Positions 1 through 8,306 of a DNA stretch of 23,449 bases are shown piece by piece; within the stretch, counting starts at the first letter, position 1; the number at the start of each line of letters is the position of its first letter. The position numbers and the translations under genes were made by a program. Location of the stretch: positions 1 through 23,449 of the forward strand of contig CATWBR010000012.1 of the NCBI GenBank assembly GCA_958349075.1, in the 5' to 3' direction. The notes under the pieces are model-generated. The model did no database searches, was not told the DNA's origin, and worked only from the letters and a program-made list of their open reading frames with translations. The DNA comes from an uncultured Clostridium sp. Its GTDB lineage: Bacteria > Bacillota > Clostridia > Lachnospirales > Lachnospiraceae.

Positions 1-15
1 TAGTTAATATAATAT

Positions 16-44
16 TTGAGCTATGCTTGAACGTATTATATAAT
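16..44 (+). promoter_or_regulatory. Sigma-A-type promoter of the hydratase gene
   Basis: A TTGAGC box (16-21) and a perfect TATAAT box (39-44) are separated by exactly 17 bp. The predicted transcription start is near 51, giving a leader of about 55 nt before the ATG at 105. The boxes overlap the alternative TTG start at 27, which argues against that upstream start. Seen in sequence; activity is inferred. Confidence 0.75.
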
Positions 45-104
45 AAAATCAGAAAAAAGAAAAGCGGAAACCTATTATCGTTAAAACATTTCAGGAGGTA
101 TCAC

Positions 105-2384
105 ATGGTAAAACTGTATGAGGGCGGGGCGTATCTTGTAAACGGCGAAAAACTGGTGACAGAGAGCGCCGAAGTGGAGCAGATGACCGGAAAAAAGATT
201 TCCAGGGAAGAAGCAAGGAAAAATACGATTGCTTATTCCATACTGGAATCGCATAACACATCGGACCGGATGGATCACCTGAAGATCCGGTTTGATTCTA
301 TGGCCTCCCACGACATTACGTTTGTGGGTATTATCCAGACAGCCAGAGCATCGGGAATGGAGCGTTTCCCGCTTCCCTATGTGCTGACAAACTGCCACAA
401 TTCCCTCTGCGCCGTCGGCGGAACGATCAACGAGGATGATCACGTGTTCGGTCTGTCTGCGGCTAAGAAATACGGCGGAATCTACGTGCCTCCCCACATT
501 GCCGTTATCCATCAGTACATGAGGGAGATGATGGCGGGATGCGGGAAGATGATTCTCGGTTCGGACAGCCACACGAGATACGGAGCCCTGGGAACGATGG
601 CAATCGGCGAGGGCGGCGGAGAGCTGGTGAAGCAGCTTCTGCGCGATACATACGATGTAGCCTGTCCCGAGGTGGTTGCCGTATATCTGGACGGGAAACC
701 GTCCCCGTTTGCCGGTCCTCAGGATATTGCCCTGGCGATCATTGGAGCGGTATTTAAGAACGGGTATGTAAAAAATAAGGTAATGGAATTTGTCGGACCG
801 GGAGTTTCCTCCATGGATACGGACTATCGCAACGGCATCGATGTAATGACAACGGAGACCACCTGCCTTACCTCCATCTGGAGAACGGACGATGATACGA
901 GACAGTTCCTGAAACTCCACGGCAGGGAGGAGGATTACAGGCAACTGAATCCAGGAGAGACCGCATATTATGACGGCGTCGTTTATGTGGATCTGAGCAC
1001 GGTAAAGCCGATGATCGCCCTTCCGTTCCATCCGAGCAATACCTATGAGATTGATGAGCTGAACCGGAATCTGTCCGAAATTCTTGCAGAGGTGGAGAAT
1101 GAAGCGGACCGGATTGCAGGGCGCGAAGGTTCCCTGAGTCTGAGGGATAAGATTATAGATGGAAAGCTGCATGTACAGCAGGGAGTAATTGCAGGCTGTG
1201 CAGGCGGAAATTATACGAATGTGATTGAGGCGGCCCATGCCCTCCGCGGCCGAAACTGCGGCAATGGAGAGTTCACCCTTTCCGTATATCCGTCTTCCCA
1301 GCCGGTATTTATCGATCTGGTGAGGAAAGATGCCGTCCGTGAACTGATGGAGGCGGGAGCCATTATCCGCACCGCATTCTGCGGCCCATGCTTTGGAGCG
1401 GGCGACACGCCGGCGAACAACGGTCTCAGCATCCGCCACACCACCAGGAATTTCCCGAACCGCGAGGGTTCCAAACCGGGAGTGGGCCAGATGGCGGGCG
1501 TTGCCCTGATGGATGCCCGTTCCATCGCAGCCACGGCGGCAAACGGCGGAATTTTGACATCGGCTGAAGCAATGGACTGCTGGGGGGATATTCCCGCTTA
1601 TCAGTTTGACGATACGGTATATAAAAACCGGGTTTTCTTCGGCTATAATAAGGCGGAGGAGAAGGAGGAACTGGTCTGCGGCCCGAACATCAAGGCATGG
1701 CCGGAGATGAGCCCCCTGACAGACAATATTCTTCTGAAGGTCTGCTCTAAAATCATGGATGAGGTTACGACAACGGATGAGCTGATTCCATCGGGGGAGA
1801 CTTCTTCTTACCGCTCCAATCCCCTGGGGCTTGCTGAGTTTACGCTGAGCAGAAGAGATCCGCAGTACGTCGGCCGGGCAAAAGAGACGGATGCCGTTGA
1901 AAAGCTCAGGGTATCGGGAAAAAATCCGGCGGAAGTTGAAAAAGAGCTTGAGAAAGTCTATGACGTGATCCGCACAATTGCGGGCAATGAGGATGCTGAC
2001 CCGTTAAAGACCGGGATTGGCAGCATGATTTATGCGGTAAAACCGGGAGACGGCTCCGCAAGAGAGCAGGCGGCCAGCTGCCAGAGGGTGCTTGGCGGAC
2101 TTGCTAATATTGCAAAGGAGTATGCAACAAAACGCTACCGTTCCAATGTAATGAACTGGGGCATGATTCCGTTCCTGATGGATGAGGAGCCGGAATTTGA
2201 AGTTGGCGACTATATCTATATCCCGGGAATCAGGAATCTGCTGGACGGTGATTTAAAAGACATCAGGGGCTATGTGATCCGGGAAGGCGCGGATGAAATC
2301 CGTCTTCACATTGCCGACATGACGCCCGAGGAGAGGGAGATTGTAAAGGCCGGATGTCTGATCAATTACAACAGGAACAGATAG
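105..2384 (+). CDS. Aconitase-superfamily hydratase (YbhJ-like), 759 aa
   Basis: A large [4Fe-4S] hydro-lyase of the aconitase superfamily; the substrate is not predictable from sequence. Family landmarks are GSDSH at residues 152-156, GCAGGNY at 364-370 and CGPCFG at 426-431. Cys365, Cys426 and Cys429 match the three cluster-ligating cysteines of aconitase in order and near-identical spacing. The C-terminal 150 or so residues fit the swivel domain. The second motif differs from the GCTNSS of true aconitases, and the overall form resembles the uncharacterised YbhJ-type 'hydratase' rather than citrate-cycle AcnA, AcnB or LeuC. The start at 105 is chosen because AGGAGG (93-98) precedes it; an in-frame TTG at 27 lies inside the promoter. 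It is monocistronic, with its own promoter and terminator. The neighbouring minus-strand citC suggests, but does not prove, a link to tricarboxylic acid metabolism. Confidence 0.9.
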   Translation: MVKLYEGGAYLVNGEKLVTESAEVEQMTGKKISREEARKNTIAYSILESHNTSDRMDHLKIRFDSMASHDITFVGIIQTARASGMERFPLPYVLTNCHNSLCAVGGTINEDDHVFGLSAAKKYGGIYVPPHIAVIHQYMREMMAGCGKMILGSDSHTRYGALGTMAIGEGGGELVKQLLRDTYDVACPEVVAVYLDGKPSPFAGPQDIALAIIGAVFKNGYVKNKVMEFVGPGVSSMDTDYRNGIDVMTTETTCLTSIWRTDDDTRQFLKLHGREEDYRQLNPGETAYYDGVVYVDLSTVKPMIALPFHPSNTYEIDELNRNLSEILAEVENEADRIAGREGSLSLRDKIIDGKLHVQQGVIAGCAGGNYTNVIEAAHALRGRNCGNGEFTLSVYPSSQPVFIDLVRKDAVRELMEAGAIIRTAFCGPCFGAGDTPANNGLSIRHTTRNFPNREGSKPGVGQMAGVALMDARSIAATAANGGILTSAEAMDCWGDIPAYQFDDTVYKNRVFFGYNKAEEKEELVCGPNIKAWPEMSPLTDNILLKVCSKIMDEVTTTDELIPSGETSSYRSNPLGLAEFTLSRRDPQYVGRAKETDAVEKLRVSGKNPAEVEKELEKVYDVIRTIAGNEDADPLKTGIGSMIYAVKPGDGSAREQAASCQRVLGGLANIAKEYATKRYRSNVMNWGMIPFLMDEEPEFEVGDYIYIPGIRNLLDGDLKDIRGYVIREGADEIRLHIADMTPEEREIVKAGCLINYNRNR

Positions 2385-2623
2385 CCGGAAAACAGATGAA
2401 TATCGGGAGACAATCGTTTCCTCCAAGAATTCCCCCTGCATTTGCATGCAAAAAGCGGCAAATGCGGGGGAGTTTTATTGAGTGGCAATGAAAAGTTCGC
2501 GAAGCGTGCTTTTCGTTGTTGTGTAGAGTCCGAAATGCCTGTTTCCCTCGCCCTTTGCTCCTCCTGAACCAGAAGCCCGGCGAACTGCTCCTGCATTTCC
2601 GGGGGTGGGCAATATTTTTCCAT
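2366..2623 (-). CDS. Doubtful small ORF (85 aa), possible remnant
   Basis: Not recognised. The ATG at 2623 is preceded by GGAGGG (2633-2628) with a 4-nt gap, and a perfect TATAAT lies at 2657-2652 on the same strand, although no good -35 box is visible. The protein begins [14 protein letters not shown] and its first 40 or so residues look like a charged helix. The rest reads through the hydratase terminator and into the end of that gene, and looks like noise. It lies about 100 nt downstream of citC on the same strand. It may be a genuine short gene, a frameshifted remnant whose true end is lost, or chance. Confidence 0.3.
   Translation of the reverse strand: MEKYCPPPEMQEQFAGLLVQEEQRARETGISDSTQQRKARFANFSLPLNKTPPHLPLFACKCRGNSWRKRLSPDIHLFSGYLFLL
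2432..2477 (+). terminator. Intrinsic terminator of the hydratase gene
   Basis: The left arm 2432-2445 (CCCCCTGCATTTGC) pairs with 2458-2470 (GCAAATGCGGGGG), leaving one bulged base. A 12-nt loop separates the arms, and TTTTATT follows on the + strand side. It lies about 50 nt past the hydratase stop. On the minus strand the hairpin is not followed by a T tract, so it should work mainly in the + direction. Confidence 0.85.
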
Positions 2624-2723
2624 TTTTCCCTCCATATGATTTGTTCTGCTGATTATATTATCACTATATGGAGTACATTTTTACACTTTTGGTGAAAACA
2701 CCGCTGGTAATTACTGGGTATTA
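2624..2723. other. Gap between citC end and small ORF
   Basis: This forms the rest of the 339-bp gap between the convergent hydratase and citC genes. Besides the TATAAT at 2657-2652 (minus strand), I see only short AT-rich inverted repeats, such as GGTG-tttt-CACC near 2692-2703. No convincing intrinsic terminator for citC is visible, so citC transcripts may run into the small ORF region. Confidence 0.4.
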
Positions 2724-3797
2724 CTAATAATGGCGGACCTCTCCGCTTTGGCGGATTTTTTCCACCACGTCGGCCGCTTCGCCTGAGAGAAAATAATTCA
2801 GGGTGGTCTCCGGGACAAGGCCGCGTATGGATTCGATATCACCGCTGTGGATCCGCTCGCGCACGGTGGATGCGCTGATGACTTCCGGACCGGCCGTCTT
2901 TCTCGGTATGATGCGGCAGGTGACGCCGGAGGCGGGCAGGTCGGCCGCCATAATCTCATTGTAAATTCCCGTGACCTGGCTTGACGGTTCCTCCCCAACA
3001 TAGCGGACGGTGATTCCGAGCGTCTGTGATATCCTTCCGAAGATGGCGGTATCAAGCTTGGCATGCGTCCTTATCACAACGTCTTTTTCCTTCAGGAAAT
3101 AGGAAGGAAAGGTGGCGTTTGAGATGAGATAACTGCCCGTTTGATGAAAGACCAGGTTATTTAAGTGGGAGCTGCCTTCTTTTATAAGCCGGAAGCGCAC
3201 GGAGAAAGGCACCAGGGAGGCGTCCTCCGAGACGACAAATATGTGCAGCAGACTGCATGCGGCCGCTGCGGTGGTGATCAGATGAAGGTGTCCCAGGGTA
3301 AAGGGATTGGCGTTCATCACGACCGCCCCGATGGGAAGGGTTCCGGCAGGAGAGGGCGCTAAAAGCCGGACCTCCGTCTCTTTTTTCAGGTTCTCCAGAT
3401 AGGAGGAAAATCCGTTCCTGCGGTTTTCCATAAAGACTACCTTTCCGTCCGCCCGGGCGATTTCATAGAAACCGAGATCGCGAAAGAAAAGAGCCTTATC
3501 GTATTTTGTATAGAGAAAAAGGCTCGTGATGTTCTGTTCAAATTGATACTGGATCAGATGGCTGACAATCTGGTTTAAGAGTCCCTCACCCTGATGGGAG
3601 GAATCCACGGCCATGCAGCGCAGCGTGTTGGCAAAGCAGGAACCGGTTGCGGCAAGATGATAATCATCATCGTACAGTCCGATGGTATAGTCCAGGTTCG
3701 CATCGCGCTCAATCCCTTCCTGTGCAAGGAGGGCGTCCAGTTTTTTCATTTCCCGGTTATCGTTATAAAAAATGCGGCTTAAGTGATATTCTGACAT
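2724..3797 (-). CDS. citC: [Citrate (pro-3S)-lyase] ligase CitC, 357 aa
   Basis: CitC uses ATP and acetate to acetylate the thiol of the citrate lyase acyl carrier protein prosthetic group, switching the lyase on. The N-terminal 130 or so residues fit a GNAT-like domain. The C-terminal half is a nucleotidyltransferase domain with NPFTLGH at 164-170 (HxGH-type nucleotide-binding signature) and ISASTVR at 307-313. Its length matches E. coli CitC (about 350 aa). The start at 3797 is chosen because GGAG lies 6 nt upstream; an ATG seven codons earlier (3818) has no ribosome binding site. No lyase subunits (citD, citE, citF) or citG/citX lie in the window. The lyase it activates must therefore be elsewhere, or this is an orphan acting on another carrier protein. 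Confidence 0.9.
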   Translation of the reverse strand: MSEYHLSRIFYNDNREMKKLDALLAQEGIERDANLDYTIGLYDDDYHLAATGSCFANTLRCMAVDSSHQGEGLLNQIVSHLIQYQFEQNITSLFLYTKYDKALFFRDLGFYEIARADGKVVFMENRRNGFSSYLENLKKETEVRLLAPSPAGTLPIGAVVMNANPFTLGHLHLITTAAAACSLLHIFVVSEDASLVPFSVRFRLIKEGSSHLNNLVFHQTGSYLISNATFPSYFLKEKDVVIRTHAKLDTAIFGRISQTLGITVRYVGEEPSSQVTGIYNEIMAADLPASGVTCRIIPRKTAGPEVISASTVRERIHSGDIESIRGLVPETTLNYFLSGEAADVVEKIRQSGEVRHY

Positions 3798-3862
3798 AAA
3801 ATTCTCCGTTTCTTCCATTTGTTAAATCGTTTCGAGCCTTAAATGTTACTACGGCAGCTTCT

Positions 3863-3891
3863 ATTATAACGGATTTTAACCGCGTCAACAA
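3863..3891 (-). promoter_or_regulatory. Sigma-A-type promoter of citC
   Basis: On the minus strand TTGTTG (3891-3886) and a perfect TATAAT (3868-3863) are separated by 17 bp. The predicted start is near 3856, giving a leader of about 60 nt before the ATG at 3797. An overlapping TTGACG would leave only a 14-bp spacer and is less likely. Confidence 0.65.
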
Positions 3892-4070
3892 GATAAATCC
3901 GGCCGCATAATTTTCCTGTGGATATCAATGGTTTCTTTTCATCGAGAATCGGGTTTTTGTTAGCAGCTCTGACGCTTTCTGGATATGAACAATAACTATC
4001 AATGTATATTTTACCAGCTAAAAACGCAGAATAACAGGAAATGAAGAATTTTTAAATGAGGAGGCCTGTG

Positions 4071-4868
4071 ATGCTGATACGTGAGTTTGATAATGAAACG
4101 GTTGATTATGAAAAGAAAAATAGCGCCCGGAAAAATGGTGCGGAAAATACGGGAAAAAATGAAGGAGCAAAGGGCAGCGAGCCGGAGGCGGAACAGCAGA
4201 AAATCAAGAATGAAGCGGCCAGGGAGGAGCGGATCCGGGAAACCGGCCAGGTTCTTCTGGATGACAGCAAAGACGGCACTCATCTTCACCTGATATCCGT
4301 CATTGGCGAGATAGAGGGACATGAAAACCTGTCCGGCAATACAAAGACAACAAAATACGAGCATATCCTGCCCAAGCTTGCCGAAATCGAGGACAGCGCA
4401 GATGTGGACGGCGTCCTGGTTCTCATAAACACGGTGGGAGGGGATGTGAGCTGCGGCCTGGCGCTCGCAGAGATGATCGCCTCCCTCAGCAAACCGACGG
4501 TTTCGCTGGTGATCGGCGACAGCCATTCAATCGGTGTTCCCCTGGCGGTAGCAACGGATTATTCCTTTATCGTTCCCACAGGAACCATGATGATACACCC
4601 GGTCAGAATGTCGGGAACCGTGATAGGCGCGGTCCAGACGTACGACTACTTTGAAATGATACAGGACCGGATTTTAAACTTTGTTTCCAGCCATTCCGGA
4701 ATTGCTTATGACCAGCTCAGACGCCTGATGCTTAATACGGAGATGCTGACAAAGGATCTGGGCACCGTTCTGGTCGGAGCGGATGCCGTGAAGGAGGGTC
4801 TCATCAACGAGGTGGGCGGAATCCGCGAGGCGCTGAAAAAGCTGAATAGTTTGGTGGCTGGGAAATAA
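4071..4868 (+). CDS. tepA: ClpP-like serine protease, TepA family, 265 aa
   Basis: A member of the ClpP/crotonase fold, in the TepA (translocation-enhancing protein, YmfB) group. Ser153 in DSHSIG and His176 in MMIHPVRM match the ClpP catalytic Ser and His in context and spacing (23 residues here, about 25 in ClpP). NTVGGDV corresponds to the oxyanion-loop region. The first 65 residues are an unusual, very charged Lys/Glu-rich extension that looks disordered. The start at 4071 is chosen because GAGGAGG (4058-4064) sits 6 nt upstream; an earlier in-frame ATG (4056) overlaps that site. In B. subtilis the homologue lies near spoIIIE, as here beside ftsK, and has been linked to protein secretion and spore outgrowth. 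It is not the housekeeping ClpP, and I see no Clp ATPase nearby. No clear vegetative promoter is visible upstream. Confidence 0.88.
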   Translation: MLIREFDNETVDYEKKNSARKNGAENTGKNEGAKGSEPEAEQQKIKNEAAREERIRETGQVLLDDSKDGTHLHLISVIGEIEGHENLSGNTKTTKYEHILPKLAEIEDSADVDGVLVLINTVGGDVSCGLALAEMIASLSKPTVSLVIGDSHSIGVPLAVATDYSFIVPTGTMMIHPVRMSGTVIGAVQTYDYFEMIQDRILNFVSSHSGIAYDQLRRLMLNTEMLTKDLGTVLVGADAVKEGLINEVGGIREALKKLNSLVAGK

Positions 4869-4874
4869 GAACGC

Positions 4875-5060
4875 CGCCGGGATGGCCGGGGGCGGGATGG
4901 TGAGGTTATGAGTCTTCAGTCCCGGCGACAACCTGCCCGGGGAAGGAATTTTTTTCCCTGGATTCCCCCTCACCAAGCCCTGCAAACCGGGACTGAAGAC
5001 TCATAACCCCCTCTCACCACCCCGTCCGCCGTCTTTCAGAGGCGTCCTCACATCCCGGCG
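4875..5060. repeat. Nested inverted-repeat element between tepA and ftsK
   Basis: A perfect 21-bp inverted repeat (4905-4925 with 4987-5007) encloses a 61-nt centre. It extends outward through GGTGAG/CTCACC (4899-4904 with 5013-5018, 5-nt bulge) and further imperfect pairs. The centre holds a smaller stem, GGGGAA/TTCCCC (4939-4944 with 4963-4968), around a T7 run. A separate perfect 10-bp pair closes the outside (4875-4884 with 5051-5060). A third short stem, CGCC-g-TCT/AGA-GGCG, lies near 5027-5044. The whole could fold as a three-way junction. It has no coding content. It may be a MITE-like palindromic repeat, a structured RNA or a read-through barrier after tepA. Confidence 0.8.
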
Positions 5061-5095
5061 AAATCCCCATGCCGAGAAAAAAATAAGCTACCGCG

Positions 5096-5124
5096 TTGCT
5101 TTTTTGTCCAAATTTTTGTATACT
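5096..5124 (+). promoter_or_regulatory. Sigma-A-type promoter of ftsK
   Basis: TTGCTT (5096-5101) and TATACT (5119-5124) are separated by 17 bp. The predicted start is near 5131, just downstream of the inverted-repeat element. This leaves only about 17 nt before the ATG at 5148 but about 38 nt before the GTG at 5169. Confidence 0.6.
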
Positions 5125-5168
5125 ATGCTAAGTAGAAGATAGAAAATATGTTTGGAGGCTTAGATACA

Positions 5169-8100
5169 GTGGCAGGCACGAGCAGGAAGAAACAGGATAC
5201 AGGCAGCAGGAAGAAGCAGGCGGGTACGACGAACACAAAGCGTTCAGGCACTGGTAGAAAAAAGACGGTTCCGGCCGTAGAAGAGAATAGTTTTATGGGA
5301 ACGGAAGTGGCGATTATTGTTTCATTTGCAGTATCGGTGCTTCTGTTTTTGAGTAACTTTGGCCTATGCGGCGCAGTGGGTGATTTTTTCCGCAAGGTGA
5401 TGCTGGGAGTTTTCGGGAGCATGGGGTATGCTGCCCCGGTACTCCTCTTTTTGGGAACCTGTTTTTATATGTCCAACAGGGGAAATTACAGGGCGTTTTT
5501 AAAGATGGGAGCCGTGGTCGTTGTGCTCCTTGCGCTCTGCGGCCTTGATCAGATGACATTTGGCGGAGGACTGAAAGAGGGCTGGAAACTGGGACAGTAC
5601 TATGTCCAGTCGGGAACCAGCGGTGACGGCGGTGGATTTGCGGGCGGTGCGCTCGTTCTGATGCTCTGTCCGGCCCTGGGGAAAGTAGGCACTTATCTCG
5701 TCCTGATTGTTGCCCTGATTTTGGGAGCAGTCTGCATAACGGAGAAGTCTCTGGTAAGCCTTGTGAAAAAGGGCAGTGGACGAGCCTATGAATATGCCAG
5801 GGAAGATATGAGCAGGAGACGTGAAATCCACGAGGAGCGAAGGGAAGAAAAGAAGCGCATGAGGGAAGAACAGCGCGTGCGCGGCGTGGATTTGGATGCC
5901 ACCAATTTAAACGATGCTCCTCTTATGCGTGAATTTGCAGCCGGCATACCGGAGGGAACCCTGCTGGCCGATGACGATACCTACGCGGACATGGAAGCGG
6001 ATATCCCGGCAGCGCAGGCGGAAAACGGCGGGGAGAATTTGGAACGGCCCGGGAATCCGGCCGATATCTTCCGCGGCAGCATCGCCATGCCTCAGTATGC
6101 CTCTGAGACTGAGGAGGATGACAACACACCTGTGCGGCCGGGCGCCGCAGCCGATGAAAATGCGGCTCCCGTTACGGACCTGAAGAAGGATGGCAGAAAG
6201 AGGGACAGAGGCAGCGAGGAGACGGATGATATCCTTAAGAATATCTATGTAAGGCGGGATACCAGGACCTTTGAAGAATTTTCGGGTGAGGAACGCGAGA
6301 TAGGAGGCAGGCATCCCGGTTTTACAGCCGTGAATACATCCGCTTATTCGGAGGAGGAAATTCCCTGGGACGGCGGGGAAGACACAGAAGGCTACTGTAC
6401 GGAAACTTATACGGAGCCTTACCCTGAGCCGGAGCATTTTGACGATTCGGAGCAGGTGAACCGTTTCTATGATGAGTATGAGGGAAGTGAGCCATACGGA
6501 AGCGCGGATGCAAACTACATAGACGATGAAATTTATGAAGATACGGACGCAGGCGCTCCGGAAGACGAGGGGCTTAATTATGACAGCTTCTATGTCCCGG
6601 AGGAGCCTAAGACCGTTGTCACGGCATCGGGCAAGGTGATTGAGACGGATACGGAGATGGTCCGCAAGACCATGGAGAAGAAGAGGACAGAGAAAAAAGC
6701 CCGGCCTGAGGATGAACTGAGCGTCAATGAACAGATCGAAAAAAGAGCCGAGGCCGAGAAGGTTGTAAAGAAGGAATATAAGGTTCCTCCTCTGGACTTA
6801 CTGAAAAAGGGAACAAAGAACAACGGTGGATTTTCTGAAAAAGAGTATAAAGAGACGGCTATTAAGCTGCAGCAGACGCTGCAGAACTTCGGCGTCGGCG
6901 TTACGGTTACCAATATAAGCTGCGGCCCGTCTGTGACAAGGTATGAGCTTCACCCGGAGCAGGGTGTGAAGGTCAGCAAGATTGTTGCGCTCTCGGATGA
7001 CATCAAGCTCAACCTGGCTGCCGCGGACATCCGTATCGAGGCTCCAATCCCCGGAAAAGCAGCCGTGGGCATCGAGGTTCCCAATAAGGAAAATAACGTG
7101 GTCCTGCTCCGCGATCTGCTGGAGTCGGAGGACTTTAAACGGCACGGTTCCAGGATGGCGTTTGCCGTGGGCAAGGATATTGCAGGACAGGTGGTCGTGA
7201 CCGATATTGCAAAGATGCCCCATCTTCTGATTGCGGGAGCCACCGGTTCCGGTAAATCGGTTTGTATCAATACGCTCATCATGAGTGTGATTTATAAGGC
7301 AAGACCCGATGATGTCAAGCTTATCATGATTGACCCGAAAGTCGTGGAACTCAGCGTATACAATGGAATTCCGCATCTTCTGATTCCGGTTGTGACCGAT
7401 CCGAAGAAAGCGTCCGGCGCCCTCAACTGGGCCGTGGCCGAGATGACGGACCGCTATAATAAATTTGCCAAATACAATGTCAGGGATTTGAAGGGCTACA
7501 ATGAGAAAGTAGAGTCTATTGCGGGCGTCGACGATGATAAGAAGCCGGAGAAACTCCCGCAGATTGTCATTATCGTGGATGAGCTTGCGGACCTTATGAT
7601 GGTTGCCCCGGGGGAGGTGGAGGATTCCATCTGCCGTCTGGCCCAGCTCGCCCGTGCCGCGGGCATTCATCTTGTCATTGCCACCCAGAGGCCGTCTGTC
7701 AACGTCATTACAGGCCTCATCAAGGCTAATATTCCGTCCAGAATTGCGTTCTCGGTATCATCGGGCGTGGATTCCAGGACGATTATCGATATGAACGGAG
7801 CGGAAAAGCTGCTTGGAAAGGGCGATATGCTCTTTTATCCCTCCGGTTACCAGAAACCGCAGCGTGTGCAGGGCGCCTTTGTATCGGATCAGGAGGTGTC
7901 GAGCGTCGTTGAATTCCTGACGGAACAGGGAATGACCGCGGATTACAACCCTGAGGTGGAGTCTAAAATCAGCACCGCATCCTTCAGCGAGGGACCTTCC
8001 GGCGGCAGCGACCGGGATGCTTATTTTGTCCAGGCGGGCCGGTTTATTATTGAGAAAGACAAGGCATCTATCGGTATGCTCCAGAGAATGTTCAAAATCG

Positions 8101-8228
8101 GTTTCAACAGGGCCGCCAGAATTATGGACCAACTGGCCGACGCGGGCGTGGTCGGGGAAGAGGAGGGCACAAAGCCCAGAAAAGTTCTGATGACAATGGA
8201 GCAGTTCGAAAATATGATGAGCGAATAA
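5169..8228 (+). CDS. ftsK: DNA translocase FtsK/SpoIIIE, about 1019 aa
   Basis: A septum-located ATP-driven DNA pump that clears chromosome from the division or sporulation septum. A basic N-terminal tail is followed by about four membrane segments (near residues 45-65, 78-100, 109-126 and 156-192). Next comes a charged helix (about 214-236), then a roughly 300-residue strongly acidic linker rich in Glu, Asp and Pro. The RecA-like motor has Walker A GATGSGKS at 690-697 and Walker B ending at Asp804 (VIIVDELAD). The last 70 residues are the winged-helix gamma domain that reads chromosome polarity. I prefer GTG 5169, with GGAGG (5154-5158) 10 nt upstream; ATG 5148 would give 1026 aa but overlaps the predicted leader start and lacks a site. 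The linker is long compared with SpoIIIE (about 790 aa in total). It stands before murE with a 78-nt gap. Confidence 0.93.
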   Translation: MAGTSRKKQDTGSRKKQAGTTNTKRSGTGRKKTVPAVEENSFMGTEVAIIVSFAVSVLLFLSNFGLCGAVGDFFRKVMLGVFGSMGYAAPVLLFLGTCFYMSNRGNYRAFLKMGAVVVVLLALCGLDQMTFGGGLKEGWKLGQYYVQSGTSGDGGGFAGGALVLMLCPALGKVGTYLVLIVALILGAVCITEKSLVSLVKKGSGRAYEYAREDMSRRREIHEERREEKKRMREEQRVRGVDLDATNLNDAPLMREFAAGIPEGTLLADDDTYADMEADIPAAQAENGGENLERPGNPADIFRGSIAMPQYASETEEDDNTPVRPGAAADENAAPVTDLKKDGRKRDRGSEETDDILKNIYVRRDTRTFEEFSGEEREIGGRHPGFTAVNTSAYSEEEIPWDGGEDTEGYCTETYTEPYPEPEHFDDSEQVNRFYDEYEGSEPYGSADANYIDDEIYEDTDAGAPEDEGLNYDSFYVPEEPKTVVTASGKVIETDTEMVRKTMEKKRTEKKARPEDELSVNEQIEKRAEAEKVVKKEYKVPPLDLLKKGTKNNGGFSEKEYKETAIKLQQTLQNFGVGVTVTNISCGPSVTRYELHPEQGVKVSKIVALSDDIKLNLAAADIRIEAPIPGKAAVGIEVPNKENNVVLLRDLLESEDFKRHGSRMAFAVGKDIAGQVVVTDIAKMPHLLIAGATGSGKSVCINTLIMSVIYKARPDDVKLIMIDPKVVELSVYNGIPHLLIPVVTDPKKASGALNWAVAEMTDRYNKFAKYNVRDLKGYNEKVESIAGVDDDKKPEKLPQIVIIVDELADLMMVAPGEVEDSICRLAQLARAAGIHLVIATQRPSVNVITGLIKANIPSRIAFSVSSGVDSRTIIDMNGAEKLLGKGDMLFYPSGYQKPQRVQGAFVSDQEVSSVVEFLTEQGMTADYNPEVESKISTASFSEGPSGGSDRDAYFVQAGRFIIEKDKASIGMLQRMFKIGFNRAARIMDQLADAGVVGEEEGTKPRKVLMTMEQFENMMSE

Positions 8229-8306
8229 CAGGGTCTGGCAGGGAATTGGCGCATGGAAGTGATTGTTTTGCCCTGAAATGCGTATGATAAATCAGGAGGA
8301 ACTACA

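Noticed and set aside
27..104. In-frame TTG at 27 as a longer hydratase start
   Set aside because: It lies within the predicted promoter and has no ribosome binding site; the ATG at 105 has a perfect AGGAGG.
81..1439. A 452-codon open frame on the minus strand inside the hydratase gene
   Set aside because: It is fully antisense to a strongly supported hydratase, has no recognisable domain, and its composition is what the reverse frame of a GC-rich coding region gives.
3981..4006. Forespore sigma-G-like boxes upstream of tepA (GGATA and CAATGTA)
   Set aside because: The boxes look suggestive, but the 14-nt spacing is shorter than the roughly 17-18 nt expected for that class, and one conserved base of the second box differs.
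4949..4955. T7 run within the palindromic element as an intrinsic terminator of tepA
   Set aside because: The only GC stem just before it is 5 bp with an 11-nt loop and a 7-nt gap to the T run, too poor for a standard terminator call.
6798..7670. A 290-codon minus-strand frame within ftsK
   Set aside because: Antisense shadow of the conserved FtsK motor domain, with no family signature.
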